DNA from: Nocardia bhagyanarayanae
GTDB lineage: Bacteria > Actinomycetota > Actinomycetes > Mycobacteriales > Mycobacteriaceae
Direction of reading: 5' to 3'
DNA: 64,000 bases
Assembly: GCF_006716565.1 (NCBI RefSeq)
Contig: NZ_VFPG01000001.1
Location: forward strand, 4,712,001 to 4,776,000
Shown: positions 23,909 through 31,779 of the stretch, one piece after another
Position numbering within the stretch: the first letter of the stretch is position 1
Layout: each line of letters begins with the position of its first letter
Translations under genes and position numbers: made by a program
Notes under the pieces: model-generated
What the model was told of the DNA's origin: nothing
The model's input: the letters and a program-made list of their open reading frames with translations, nothing else
Databases searched by the model: none

Positions 23909-24676
23909 ATGAAGATGAGGAACACGGCCGTGACGGCCGCGCTCGCCGCCGCGGCGCTGGCGACCGCCGCCACCGCACACGCCGCGCCGACGGCGGACGA
24001 TCCCGACGCAGCGGCGGTGCGTTACGAAGTCACCCGCTCCGGCGATTCCGCCGTCTTGACCATCAGCAACGGCACACTGCGTCAGCTCGACCAACAACTC
24101 GTTCTCGTCGACCGCGACGAACGATTCGTCGCCGCCATCCCGCTGAGCTACCGGATCGATGACACCGCCTACCCGATCACCGCTCGCGTCGACGACACCA
24201 CCGCGACACTGACGCCGTCCAAGGACGATCCCCAACGCGTCACACCGGTGGCAGCGACAGACATCGTGACCGTCGAGCAAGCCGCGTCCCAGATCGCGGA
24301 ATCGTTCACTCCCCGCGACGCCCAAGCGCTCGGCGTCTTCGCCCAGCGCGCCGCCATCGGCGCCGCTGTCAGTGCCGTGCTCGGCGCCGTCCTCGGTGGG
24401 GGAGTGGGCTGCTTGGTCGGAGCGGCGGCCGGAGCGACCATTTCCAGCCCGCTGATCGCGCTGCTGGTGCCGTTCGTCGGTGCGACCATCGCCGGATGCG
24501 TTCTCGGCATGGCCACCCTCGGCGCGGTCGGCTCGATGGCCGGGATCGTGCTGGCCGGCGGACCGATCACCCTGTTCTCCGCCATCCAATACTTCTCCAC
24601 CATCCTCGCACCGTGCCCGCCTGAGCTCGCCCAGTGCAAGGACCCGGCGCAGCAGCCCGCACCGCAAGCGAAATAA
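23909..24676 (+). CDS. Secreted or membrane protein with Ala/Gly-rich hydrophobic domain, unknown
   Basis: A 255-residue protein. The signal peptide (MKMRNTAVTAALAAAALATAATAHAAP) ends in an AHA-type cleavage site. A beta-rich domain of about 110 residues follows. A Gly/Ala-rich hydrophobic block (from about residue 145) could form membrane hairpins, and the tail is CPPELAQCKD with two Cys. A GAAAGGAAA site precedes the ATG. It is the last gene of the catabolic run, 18 bases after subunit B. It was not recognised as an enzyme; a cell-envelope role is possible. Its layout matches the protein at 15263-15919. Confidence 0.82.
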   Translation: MKMRNTAVTAALAAAALATAATAHAAPTADDPDAAAVRYEVTRSGDSAVLTISNGTLRQLDQQLVLVDRDERFVAAIPLSYRIDDTAYPITARVDDTTATLTPSKDDPQRVTPVAATDIVTVEQAASQIAESFTPRDAQALGVFAQRAAIGAAVSAVLGAVLGGGVGCLVGAAAGATISSPLIALLVPFVGATIAGCVLGMATLGAVGSMAGIVLAGGPITLFSAIQYFSTILAPCPPELAQCKDPAQQPAPQAK

Positions 24677-24681
24677 CCAGT

Positions 24682-24722
24682 GCCACAGCCACACCGGGAC
24701 TTTTGCCCGGTGTGGCTGTGGC
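24682..24722 (+). terminator. Perfect 17-bp hairpin ending the catabolic run
   Basis: Left arm GCCACAGCCACACCGGG at 24682-24698, loop ACTTTTG, right arm fully complementary at 24706-24722. It begins five bases after the stop of the last gene of the run. There is no U-tract, as is common in actinobacteria. Confidence 0.85.
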
Positions 24723-24792
24723 GGCGTGCGGCGCTCGCCGCGAATCGCGAGGAATCCCTACCGCCCGCCGCATCGACCACCGATCGAGGACC

Positions 24793-25860
24793 ATGGCCCA
24801 CCACACGTCCGCGCCGAATCCCCACGCCCGGCTCGACCAGCCGCCAGGAGCGCAGCAAGATCACCGACGCGGCGCCGTCGGCCTGCTACACGCGCACTGG
24901 CCCGGAATCGCCCTCGCGGCGCTCGCCGTCCTCGTGATCGAGATGACGGCACGGTGGATCGCCGGAGCCAGCCCGCTGCTGATCGCGATCATCGCCGGCG
25001 CGGTCACCGCCAATGTCGTTGCGCTGCCGCAACGTATCCAACCCGGGTTGCAGTTCTGCGCCAAACGACTGCTCCGCATCGGCGTCGCGCTGCTGGGCCT
25101 ACAGGTGACCTTCACCGACATCCTCGGGCTCGGACCCGCCACCCTCGCCGTCGTCGTCGCGGTCGTCGTCCTTGGCATCGGGGCGACCATGCTGCTCGGT
25201 CGGCTACTGGGTGTGAGCTGGACCCAACGCCTACTGATCGCCTGCGGGTTCTCCATCTGCGGCGCCGCCGCGGTCGCCGCTGTCGACGGCGTGGTCGAAT
25301 CCAAAGAAGAAGAGCTCATCACCACACTGGCACTGGTCGTCGCCTTCGGAACCCTCTTGATCGCGCTCCTCCCGCCCGCAGCGCACGCGATCGGAATGGA
25401 CGAACACGCCAGCGGCGTCTGGGCAGGCGCCGCGATCCACGAAGTAGCGCAAGTCGTCGCCGCGGGCGGCGCGCTCGGCGGCACCGCGCTGACCGTCGCC
25501 GTCGTGGTGAAACTCGCTCGCGTCGCGCTGCTCGCGCCCGTCTTGGCCGCTATCAGCTGGCAGCTGCGCCGCCGGAACGCCGAACAGGCGAAAGGCCGCT
25601 CCGCGCCACTGGTTCCGCTGTTCGTTCTCGCGTTCCTCGTCTGCGCGGGATTACGAACCAGCGGCGTGCTTTCCGCGACAGTCCTGGACGCGGCGCGTCT
25701 CACCCAGACCGCTCTGCTCACCGCCGCCATGTTCGCCCTCGGCACCGGAGTCCGGCTGCACACTCTCGCGCGAATCGGCATCCGCCCACTCCTGCTGGCC
25801 GCCGCGTCGACGGCCTGGATCACCTCGATCGCCCTCGCCGGCGCCCTGCTCACCGCCTGA
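24793..25860 (+). CDS. YeiH/PSE-family putative inner-membrane transporter
   Basis: A 355-residue membrane protein with about ten helices. IAGAVTANVVALP, LRIGVALLGLQVTF, CGFSICGAAAVAAVDGVVESKEEE and AAIHEVAQVVAAG are hallmarks of the YeiH family, often annotated as sulfate exporter. The start is taken as ATG 24793 after GAGGACC; the open frame continues upstream through the hairpin and is not coding there. The gene follows the terminator hairpin, so it is probably transcribed separately. In other bacteria such genes sit near sulfur-metabolism genes; here the only link is a possible sulfonate substrate of the TauD-like enzyme. Confidence 0.9.
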   Translation: MAHHTSAPNPHARLDQPPGAQQDHRRGAVGLLHAHWPGIALAALAVLVIEMTARWIAGASPLLIAIIAGAVTANVVALPQRIQPGLQFCAKRLLRIGVALLGLQVTFTDILGLGPATLAVVVAVVVLGIGATMLLGRLLGVSWTQRLLIACGFSICGAAAVAAVDGVVESKEEELITTLALVVAFGTLLIALLPPAAHAIGMDEHASGVWAGAAIHEVAQVVAAGGALGGTALTVAVVVKLARVALLAPVLAAISWQLRRRNAEQAKGRSAPLVPLFVLAFLVCAGLRTSGVLSATVLDAARLTQTALLTAAMFALGTGVRLHTLARIGIRPLLLAAASTAWITSIALAGALLTA

Positions 25861-25867
25861 ACAGTCT

Positions 25868-25897
25868 CCCGGCGCCGACACCACACCCTGCGCCGGG
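25868..25897. terminator. Hairpin between convergent transporter and SDR genes
   Basis: An 8-bp perfect stem (CCCGGCGC with GCGCCGGG) with a 14-base loop, in the 83-base gap between two convergent stops. It can serve both strands. Confidence 0.5.
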
Positions 25898-25943
25898 TGC
25901 ACGATGCCGATCGGGATGTTCGCTCGGGTCCGGTAATCGTGGG

Positions 25944-26732
25944 CTACGCGGTCTTCACCGTGCCGCCGTCGACGGCGTAATCGGCGCCGACGATGTTGGC
26001 GGCTTTGTCCGAAACCAGGAAGGTGATCAGTTCAGCGAGTTCCTCGGGCTCGGCGATCCTGCCGGAGGCGATACCGAATTGCTCGGGCATCGCCGACAGG
26101 AACTGCTCGTGTGTAATGCCCTGTCGCGCAGCGATTGCCGCGCCGAGACCGTCGGAGCTGCGCCAGACCGAGGTGCCGACGACTCCGGGTGAGACGGTGG
26201 TGACCCGGAGGCCGCGTGGCCCGAATTCCTCGCTGAGCCGCTTGCTGAACGCGGTGAGCGCCGCTTTCGCCTCGCTGTAGCCGACCGGGCCCACCGAAGG
26301 AAGCCGCGCGCTGACCGACGAGACGTTCACGATGACGCCACGTCTGCGTAGCAGGCTCGGCAGGGCGGCGCGTGCGGTCCAGACGGCGCTGAAGAGGTTG
26401 AGGTCGAGAAGGCGTCGCCACCGGTCGTCGTCGGTGTCGAGAAATCCGCCGAGCCCATTCCGATCCTGATTCGTGCCACCGACATTGTTGACCAGGATGT
26501 CGATCTCACCGAGCGCCGCCAGCGCGGTGCCGATGAGTGTTCGCGCTCCCTCGCTCGTGGCAAGGTCGGCGGAAACCGTTGCGACACTGACTTTTTCCAA
26601 TTCGGGTGTAATCGTGCGAGCGCCGCCGACCACGCGAACGCCCTCGCGTGCCAGCGCCTCCGCGACCGCGAGACCGATACCGCGCCCGGCGCCGGTGACG
26701 ACGGCGGTCCTTCCGGTGAGATCCAGATCCAT
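25944..26732 (-). CDS. Short-chain dehydrogenase/reductase (SDR)
   Basis: A 262-residue classical SDR. The cofactor motif TGAGRGIG is near residue 14, followed by NNVGG; the catalytic Ser is in VSSVSARLP, and YSEAK gives Tyr and Lys. The C-terminal AVDGGTVKTA is typical. A purine-rich AGAAGGG precedes the ATG. It is probably NAD(P)-dependent; the acidic residue that would favour NADH is not obvious. It lies 67 bases downstream of the monooxygenase-like gene on the same strand, so both may be one MarR-controlled unit. Substrate unknown. Confidence 0.93.
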   Translation of the reverse strand: MDLDLTGRTAVVTGAGRGIGLAVAEALAREGVRVVGGARTITPELEKVSVATVSADLATSEGARTLIGTALAALGEIDILVNNVGGTNQDRNGLGGFLDTDDDRWRRLLDLNLFSAVWTARAALPSLLRRRGVIVNVSSVSARLPSVGPVGYSEAKAALTAFSKRLSEEFGPRGLRVTTVSPGVVGTSVWRSSDGLGAAIAARQGITHEQFLSAMPEQFGIASGRIAEPEELAELITFLVSDKAANIVGADYAVDGGTVKTA

Positions 26733-26799
26733 GGGGACAACCCTTCTCGAATTCTCGTCCGGTCTCGGGGACCGGCTGGTGCGCGGTCGGTAGCCGCGA

Positions 26800-27168
26800 T
26801 TACTGGAGCTTGTCGCCGGGCGCCACGTCGATCGCGGTCCGGTAGACCATGGGACGCGGGGTGACGTCGAGCTCGGGGTCGTCGGTCAACCGTTTGATCG
26901 ATCGCTGCCACTCCGGGTCGGTTCGAGCCGCGTCCAAGGCGGTGCCGCTGGCCCATTCCGCGACGTTGATGAAGGTCAACTCGGCCTTGTCGCTGACCGC
27001 TTGGAGCATGCGCGCGCGGAGGAAACCCGGGGCGGACGCCATGCACCGCGCGTTGTCCTTCCAGCGGTCGAGGAATCGATCCTTCTGCGACATCGGTACA
27101 GAGAAGGCGTTGACGAGCGTTACCGGCTGCTCGGTGCCGGCCGAGGTGTGTCCGGTTGGGAGACTCAT
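26800..27168 (-). CDS. Antibiotic-biosynthesis-monooxygenase-like (ABM, dimeric alpha/beta barrel) protein
   Basis: A 122-residue protein. VTLVNAFSVPMSQKDRFLDRWKDNARCMASAPGFLRARML is the ferredoxin-like beta-alpha-beta pattern of ABM proteins, which includes cofactor-free quinol oxygenases and heme-degrading proteins. FINVAEWAS and DPEWQ further on fit the family. The start codon lies inside the palindrome at 27166-27192, so the mRNA may be leaderless or nearly so. It is divergent from marR and upstream of the SDR gene. A role in oxidising or sensing a phenolic or quinone compound is plausible but inferred. Confidence 0.82.
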   Translation of the reverse strand: MSLPTGHTSAGTEQPVTLVNAFSVPMSQKDRFLDRWKDNARCMASAPGFLRARMLQAVSDKAELTFINVAEWASGTALDAARTDPEWQRSIKRLTDDPELDVTPRPMVYRTAIDVAPGDKLQ

Positions 27169-27192
27169 ATTGTCATCTTAAGTGACAATATG
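27166..27192. promoter_or_regulatory. MarR-type palindromic operator
   Basis: Perfect 10-bp arms CATATTGTCA (27166-27175) and TGACAATATG (27183-27192) flank TCTTAAG. It fills the 45-base gap between two divergent genes and includes the start codon of the monooxygenase-like gene. Size, symmetry and AT-richness against GC-rich surroundings fit a MarR dimer site that represses both directions. Confidence 0.8.
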
Positions 27193-27213
27193 GATCCCTG
27201 CTACTGTTGACGT

Positions 27214-27699
27214 GTGCCGAATCAGCCGTTGGACGACCGGGGAGTCTTCCTGTTGTCCCAGATCGGCCACCACATCGCCTACCTGTTCACCGCACGGCTC
27301 GCACCGCTCGGTCTCGAACCCGCGCACTTCGGAATCCTCAGCCACCTGGCGGCGGTCGACGGGCGCAGCCAGCAGGAACTCGCCGATCTGCTGAAAGTGC
27401 ACCGCAACGCCATGGTCGGGCTCGTCGACGAGTTGGAAGAACGCGGACTGGTACGCCGCGCGAAGCATCCCACCGACCGCCGCGCCCATGCGGTCCATCT
27501 GACCGCACGGGCTCGCTGGGCACTCGCCGCCGCCGAAGCCGAAGCCGAGGCCATCGAGAACGAAATCCTCGCCCCGCTCGACGATGCCGAGCGTGCTCAC
27601 CTGGTCCAGCAACTGCGCCGCCTGTCCGCGCATGCCGGGCTGCCGCCGGGCATCCACCCCGGCCTCCAACGTCGGCGGCGAGCCACCCCCTCGGTGTAG
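27214..27699 (+). CDS. MarR-family transcriptional regulator
   Basis: A 161-residue winged-helix regulator. The recognition region SQQELADLLKVHRNAMVGLVDELEERGLVRR and the wing with HPTDRRAHAVHLT are canonical MarR. The GTG start lies 22 bases from the palindrome at 27166-27192, which it most likely binds, repressing itself and the divergent ABM/SDR genes until a phenolic or oxidative ligand is present (inference from the family). The C-terminus is Arg-rich. Confidence 0.93.
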   Translation: MPNQPLDDRGVFLLSQIGHHIAYLFTARLAPLGLEPAHFGILSHLAAVDGRSQQELADLLKVHRNAMVGLVDELEERGLVRRAKHPTDRRAHAVHLTARARWALAAAEAEAEAIENEILAPLDDAERAHLVQQLRRLSAHAGLPPGIHPGLQRRRRATPSV

Positions 27700-28133
27700 G
27701 CCCGCCAAGGCCGGTTCGATATCGGACTCAGGCGGATGTCGCCGCGCCGTTGCGCCGGCAGCCGCACCGACTTCGTTGTCGTTCAGGTCCGATGGACGGA
27801 ATCGATTCTTGTTCGTCTCGCGCTTCCAAGAATGCCAACCTCGGCAGGGGTTGACACGGGTAGTCGACTACGCCAATTCCCCCGGAGACACCGACGAAAA
27901 CGACTGTTTCGGGGAAGCGTGGCCGCTACATGGGCACCAACGCGCCAGCCACCGATTCACCTCGAATTCAGACCCTTCAGGCAGCGATGGAATCGAAGTA
28001 GTGCGCTACTTCGGCTCGGCGACAGTCGGCGGGCAACGGTGAGTGGCATGGCGAACGACACGTGCCCCGACCATGGAAGGGAGGTTCGCTACGCGAGCGA
28101 TCACTCCCGCGCGGCCGAATCCGATGAGGGCGA
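27700..28133. other. Intergenic stretch, no gene recognised
   Basis: 434 bases between the marR stop and the convergent AbiEii-like gene. The short open frames in it overlap on both strands and have no sensible start sites. No tRNA, clear terminator or repeat was found. Base composition is slightly less GC-rich around 27890-28010. Confidence 0.5.
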
Positions 28134-29450
28134 CTACGGGGTGGCGTCGTTCGGTTCCGGCGCCTCGGAGCGGCGCCAGCCCTGTAGCGTCTCGGCGATA
28201 GCGCGCGGGTCGATCCGTGTGGTGGTTGTGGGATCGCAGCTCCGGCGTCGCGCGGCGGCAAGCCGGTCCGCGGCCTCGATGAGGGAGCAGTCGTGCTTCT
28301 CTTGGAGGACGAGGAGCTGGTACATCGTCGAGTGCCAGGGATGGCACGCGAGCTCGTCGTCGAAGGATGCCGGATCCGACGCTCGGTCCGTGATCGTCTT
28401 CGCGGTCGAGCGGATGGACTCGGACCAGCGCTTGCGCCAGTCGCCGAAGCCGGCCGTGACGGCCGGGTCGAGGGCGATCACGAGCCGCCACGCGAAGGCC
28501 TCCTCTCGGCCGGCGAGGTCGGGGCGGTCCTTGGCGAATTCGTCCCATTCGGTGCAGGTCCCGCGCTCGAACAGACTGCACAGGGACAGGTTCGGGACCA
28601 CGGTGTGCAGCAGTTCCGCATCGGGGGTGCGGTGCTCGGCCAGCAGTACGGCGTCGTACAGATCCTTACCCTGCGGGAACGCATCGGTGTAGACCCACAG
28701 CAGCTTCCAGGCCAGGGCGAGGTCTGGGGTGGCGGCGAGCAGGGTGCCGGGCGGGCCGGGGGTGCCCAGTCGCGGGATCTCGGTCCACTGCGGGCTCTGC
28801 GGCAGCGCGTCGTCGAACACGAAGTCCAATTGCACGGTGCCGCCGGGAATCCCGGAGCGTGTCGCGGACCACGGCAGCACGAGGCGGCGGCCAGGCACCC
28901 GATCGTAGGTCCAGATGTCGTCCTCGACGGCGTCTTCTGCCCGGGCGCGGATGGGGCTGTCCGGAGCCTCGGTCGCGGCCGCGACCCGTGTGGCGACATC
29001 GGTCAGCAGCTGGTCCGTACGGTCGCTGTTGAACTCCCAGTCCCGCGGCAGCACAACGAAATCGAGGTCGCCGGGCTCGCGAGCCCGCTCCCCGAGCCAG
29101 GCGCGGAGCAGTGCGCTGCCGTTCAGCATGAGATCACGGGCCCACGGGGAAGCGGCGATGGCAGCGAGCACGGTGTCCAGCGCGGCGCGGCGTGCGGCGA
29201 ACCAGGCCGCCGCGACCTCCGGATCGTCGAATCTGGGATCGGTCAGGCGCATGGCCGCGAAATGTGACTTCGCGGCGGGGTCGAACACCGGCGTCTGGCG
29301 CACGCCGTCGGCCCGGACCGGGCGCAGTGTCGGCGGTAGACCGATCCATGTCCTGATCTGCTCCGTCGGAGGATCGTGCGGCACGACCGCGTCCGCCGAC
29401 CACCCTCCGATGCCCAGCTCCTTCCACGAGCGGTCCGCCTCCGTGGTCAC
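28134..29450 (-). CDS. AbiEii/AbiGii-like nucleotidyltransferase
   Basis: A 438-residue protein. NGSALLRAWLGE followed by PGDLDFVV (about residues 109-130) is the GS...DxD(F) core of minimal nucleotidyltransferases of the AbiEii toxin type. Downstream ATPDLALAWKLLW and GKDLYDAVLLAEH match the conserved second part of these proteins. The start is taken as GTG at 29450, which overlaps the stop of the preceding gene (GTGA). A frame nine residues longer exists but lacks a site. AbiEii proteins transfer nucleotides to targets such as tRNA and act in type IV toxin-antitoxin or phage-abortive systems. Here no AbiEi-type helix-turn-helix antitoxin is adjacent, so the role may differ. Confidence 0.85.
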   Translation of the reverse strand: MTTEADRSWKELGIGGWSADAVVPHDPPTEQIRTWIGLPPTLRPVRADGVRQTPVFDPAAKSHFAAMRLTDPRFDDPEVAAAWFAARRAALDTVLAAIAASPWARDLMLNGSALLRAWLGERAREPGDLDFVVLPRDWEFNSDRTDQLLTDVATRVAAATEAPDSPIRARAEDAVEDDIWTYDRVPGRRLVLPWSATRSGIPGGTVQLDFVFDDALPQSPQWTEIPRLGTPGPPGTLLAATPDLALAWKLLWVYTDAFPQGKDLYDAVLLAEHRTPDAELLHTVVPNLSLCSLFERGTCTEWDEFAKDRPDLAGREEAFAWRLVIALDPAVTAGFGDWRKRWSESIRSTAKTITDRASDPASFDDELACHPWHSTMYQLLVLQEKHDCSLIEAADRLAAARRRSCDPTTTTRIDPRAIAETLQGWRRSEAPEPNDATP

Positions 29451-30091
29451 GATCGCTCCTCGTGCTCGTCGATCCATCCGGAATCGATGGACTCGTCACT
29501 GTCGTACACGACGAATTCTCTTTCAGCCGAAAGTATTCGGTAATTCTCCGCCTCGAGCGCGGTCACCAGGGCCGTGCAGCGGGCGGCGGCGACGGCCGCA
29601 CCCACCAGACGGCACCGCTGGGTCACGAAGCGCTCGACAAGGCCGTCGTTGCGGACGCGCCGGGCATTCACCGACAGATGTGCCGCGTGCGCTGCGGCCA
29701 GGTGGCCCAAGGCGCTCGTGTCGGTGTCGGGGTCCAGCAGCAACTTGATGTGGTGCTCGAAGTAGTAGCTGTCGCCCAGCGCGACGGCCTCGGCGTCGGT
29801 GGCGGGCACTCCGGCGGCCGACGGCACGGCCTCGATCTTGGTGCGGACCACCGGAAAACCTGCCGCCTCCAGCCGGTTCCGCGATGCCACGACCGAATCC
29901 CGCACCGCGGCGAAGGGGCCGGATTCCCGGATGGTGAGCATGGGCTGCTCGGTCACGCGACCGCGCGCGAGCACGATGTGCACGAACTTCGAACCCGTTG
30001 CCGCGGCATAGTGTTCGAGCTTTTCGGCGTCGGCGCCGCGTACTGTGAGGTGCGCTTCGAAGTCGCCGTCGAAGATCGTCGATGCGGTCAC
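29447..30091 (-). CDS. Unknown protein translationally coupled to AbiEii-like gene
   Basis: A 214-residue soluble protein from a GTG start. It is rich in alpha/beta pattern: N-terminal FDGDFEAHLTVRG, then SKFVHIVLARGRVTEQPMLT, a His/Tyr cluster DSYYFEHHIKLLLD and an acidic C-terminus (DEHEERS). No helix-turn-helix, membrane segment or known enzyme motif was recognised. Its stop overlaps the start of the nucleotidyltransferase gene by four bases, so the two are produced together. It may be a partner, antitoxin or substrate-recognition subunit (inference). Confidence 0.8.
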   Translation of the reverse strand: MTASTIFDGDFEAHLTVRGADAEKLEHYAAATGSKFVHIVLARGRVTEQPMLTIRESGPFAAVRDSVVASRNRLEAAGFPVVRTKIEAVPSAAGVPATDAEAVALGDSYYFEHHIKLLLDPDTDTSALGHLAAAHAAHLSVNARRVRNDGLVERFVTQRCRLVGAAVAAARCTALVTALEAENYRILSAEREFVVYDSDESIDSGWIDEHEERS

Positions 30092-30516
30092 CCGGTCATG
30101 ATCGCAAAGCAGGCACCCCGCCGTCGCCCGTATTTCTGGTCGCCGGGGGTCGGCCTCTCCGCCGCGACCCCTGCCGCGGTTGCGGTGCCGGTGCGGCGTG
30201 GCCTACACCGTTCGATCAGGCACGCCGCCCTGGTCTCGCGCAACGGCTCCGGTCGGCGGCGCTCCGTCGAGCACTGCGCCTCGCGCGATCATCAGCCGTT
30301 CGTCACGACAAGCCCAACACACCGACAGAACCGGTGATACCTTTTGGCTATAACAACCGTTCGTTGATCTTTCCGGAACAGTCGAGGCAGTAGCTCGGCC
30401 CGTGGTCGGCGGCGTCGGTCATCGAGGTTCTCGATACCGCTGACAACGCCGCGCGTGGCCTACCGCGCGGGCGCAGCCGACAGCATTCAGGTGCTACTTC
30501 CACCGAAAGGCATGCG
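30092..30516. other. Intergenic stretch with hairpin, no gene recognised
   Basis: 425 bases between divergent genes. It holds an AT-richer patch near 30340-30370 (TATAAC at 30349-30354 could be a -10 element, but no convincing -35 is seen). A 7-bp GC hairpin (CCGCGCG 30449-30455 with CGCGCGG 30464-30470) lies 46 bases before the next start. No coding frame looks real. Confidence 0.45.
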
Positions 30517-31755
30517 ATGAACGGAAGCAAGGCGGGTGCGAACAATGCGGCGGGCGACCGACCTGTCGCGGATTCTGTCTCACGCGATCTGACGGTTGGT
30601 GTCGGAGTCGCTCGTTCGGGTCGGCTGTCGAGTCTGGGCGACCCGCTGGACTTCGTCATGTCGCATCTGGAGCCGAAACTTCAGCGCATGGCGCCGCACG
30701 GCAATCGGCTCCGGCTCGCGAGCCGTGACAGCAGGTCCACCGCCGAAGGAGCGCGGGAGGCGGTCGTCCAGCTCGTCCGCGACGAGCGGGCGGTCATCGT
30801 TCTCACTCTGGCGGGCACGCAGGTTCTGCCGGTGGTCGCCGACACTTGCGAAGAACTCGGCGTCGTCTGCATCTCGAGCACCTTTCCGTGGCAGGTGTAC
30901 TACTACGGGCGGGGTGCGGACCGCGAGCGGCCGTTCAGCCGGACCTTTCACTTCTGCTGGGGACTGGACGATATCGCCGAGGTCTTCGCCGATCTATGGG
31001 AGCGCGCCGGCGGCGGTGGCCGTACCGTTGGCTGCCTGTGGAACGACGGCCCGCAGGGCGCGTGGTCCCGCCACGACCGCCACGGCTTCGCACCCGCGGC
31101 CCGCGCACGCGGTCACCAGCTCGTGGACCCCCACGCCTATCGCGAGCCCGCCGCCGACCTCGACGCCCATCTGACTTCTTTTCGCGAGGCCGGCGTCGAC
31201 ATGGTGACCAGCGCCGCCACCGCCCGCGATCTGAAGCTCTTCCGAACCAGCGCAGCGGATTCCGGCTGGCGACCCCGCCTGATCACCTGCTCGCGCTGGC
31301 TCGCCTACCCGCCGGGCTCGACCGGCCCGGACGGTCCGCCCCCGCAAGCGAACGTGGGCACGTTGGTCTACTGGTCGCCCGGCCACCCGTACCGATCCTC
31401 GATCGACGGGCTCACCGCCGCCGAACTCGCCGACGCCTACGAACAGCGGACCGGCCGGCAGTGGTTGCAGCCCCTCGGCCTCGCGCACGCCTTGTTCGAG
31501 GTCGCCGTTCACGCACTGCGCATCGCCGACGACCCCGCCGACCCTGCCTCGGTCGCCGCGGCCCTGCGCCGCACCGACGTGGAGACGGTGGCGGGACGGC
31601 TGGACTGGACCTCGGGACCGGTCCCCAACGTCGCCGTCGTGCCGCTGGCCGGTGGCCAATGGCAGCCGTCCGCACGCCACGGCTACGAACTCGCCGTGAT
31701 CACCCCTGGCCGCGTCGACGGACTGCGTCCCACCGCCGAACTGATCAGCGGCTGA
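30517..31755 (+). CDS. Periplasmic-binding-protein-like (type 1 fold) protein without signal peptide
   Basis: A 412-residue protein resembling the Leu/Ile/Val-type ligand-binding family. LTVGVGVARSGRLSSLGDPLDFVM looks like the first strand and helix of branched-chain amino acid binding proteins. ERAVIVLTLAGTQVLPVVADTCEELGVVCIS, DMVTSAATARDLKLFRTSAADSGWRP and NVGTLVYWSPGHPYRSS follow in family order. The first 25 residues are polar (MNGSKAGANNAAGDRP) with no hydrophobic helix or lipobox, so it is probably cytosolic. No permease or ATPase genes are near. It may be a ligand sensor or an enzyme-like descendant of binding proteins. ATG 30517 follows CGAAAGG. Confidence 0.82.
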   Translation: MNGSKAGANNAAGDRPVADSVSRDLTVGVGVARSGRLSSLGDPLDFVMSHLEPKLQRMAPHGNRLRLASRDSRSTAEGAREAVVQLVRDERAVIVLTLAGTQVLPVVADTCEELGVVCISSTFPWQVYYYGRGADRERPFSRTFHFCWGLDDIAEVFADLWERAGGGGRTVGCLWNDGPQGAWSRHDRHGFAPAARARGHQLVDPHAYREPAADLDAHLTSFREAGVDMVTSAATARDLKLFRTSAADSGWRPRLITCSRWLAYPPGSTGPDGPPPQANVGTLVYWSPGHPYRSSIDGLTAAELADAYEQRTGRQWLQPLGLAHALFEVAVHALRIADDPADPASVAAALRRTDVETVAGRLDWTSGPVPNVAVVPLAGGQWQPSARHGYELAVITPGRVDGLRPTAELISG

Positions 31756-31779
31756 GCGACGCGATCGATCGGCCTGTGG

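Noticed and set aside
22396..24694. Long minus-strand frames opposite the CoA-transferase genes.
   Set aside because: No domains; the plus-strand genes carry the catalytic SENG motif and overlap as an operon.
27700..28133. Possible tRNA or small gene in the gap after marR.
   Set aside because: No cloverleaf with a T-loop GTTCRA motif and no frame with a start site was found.
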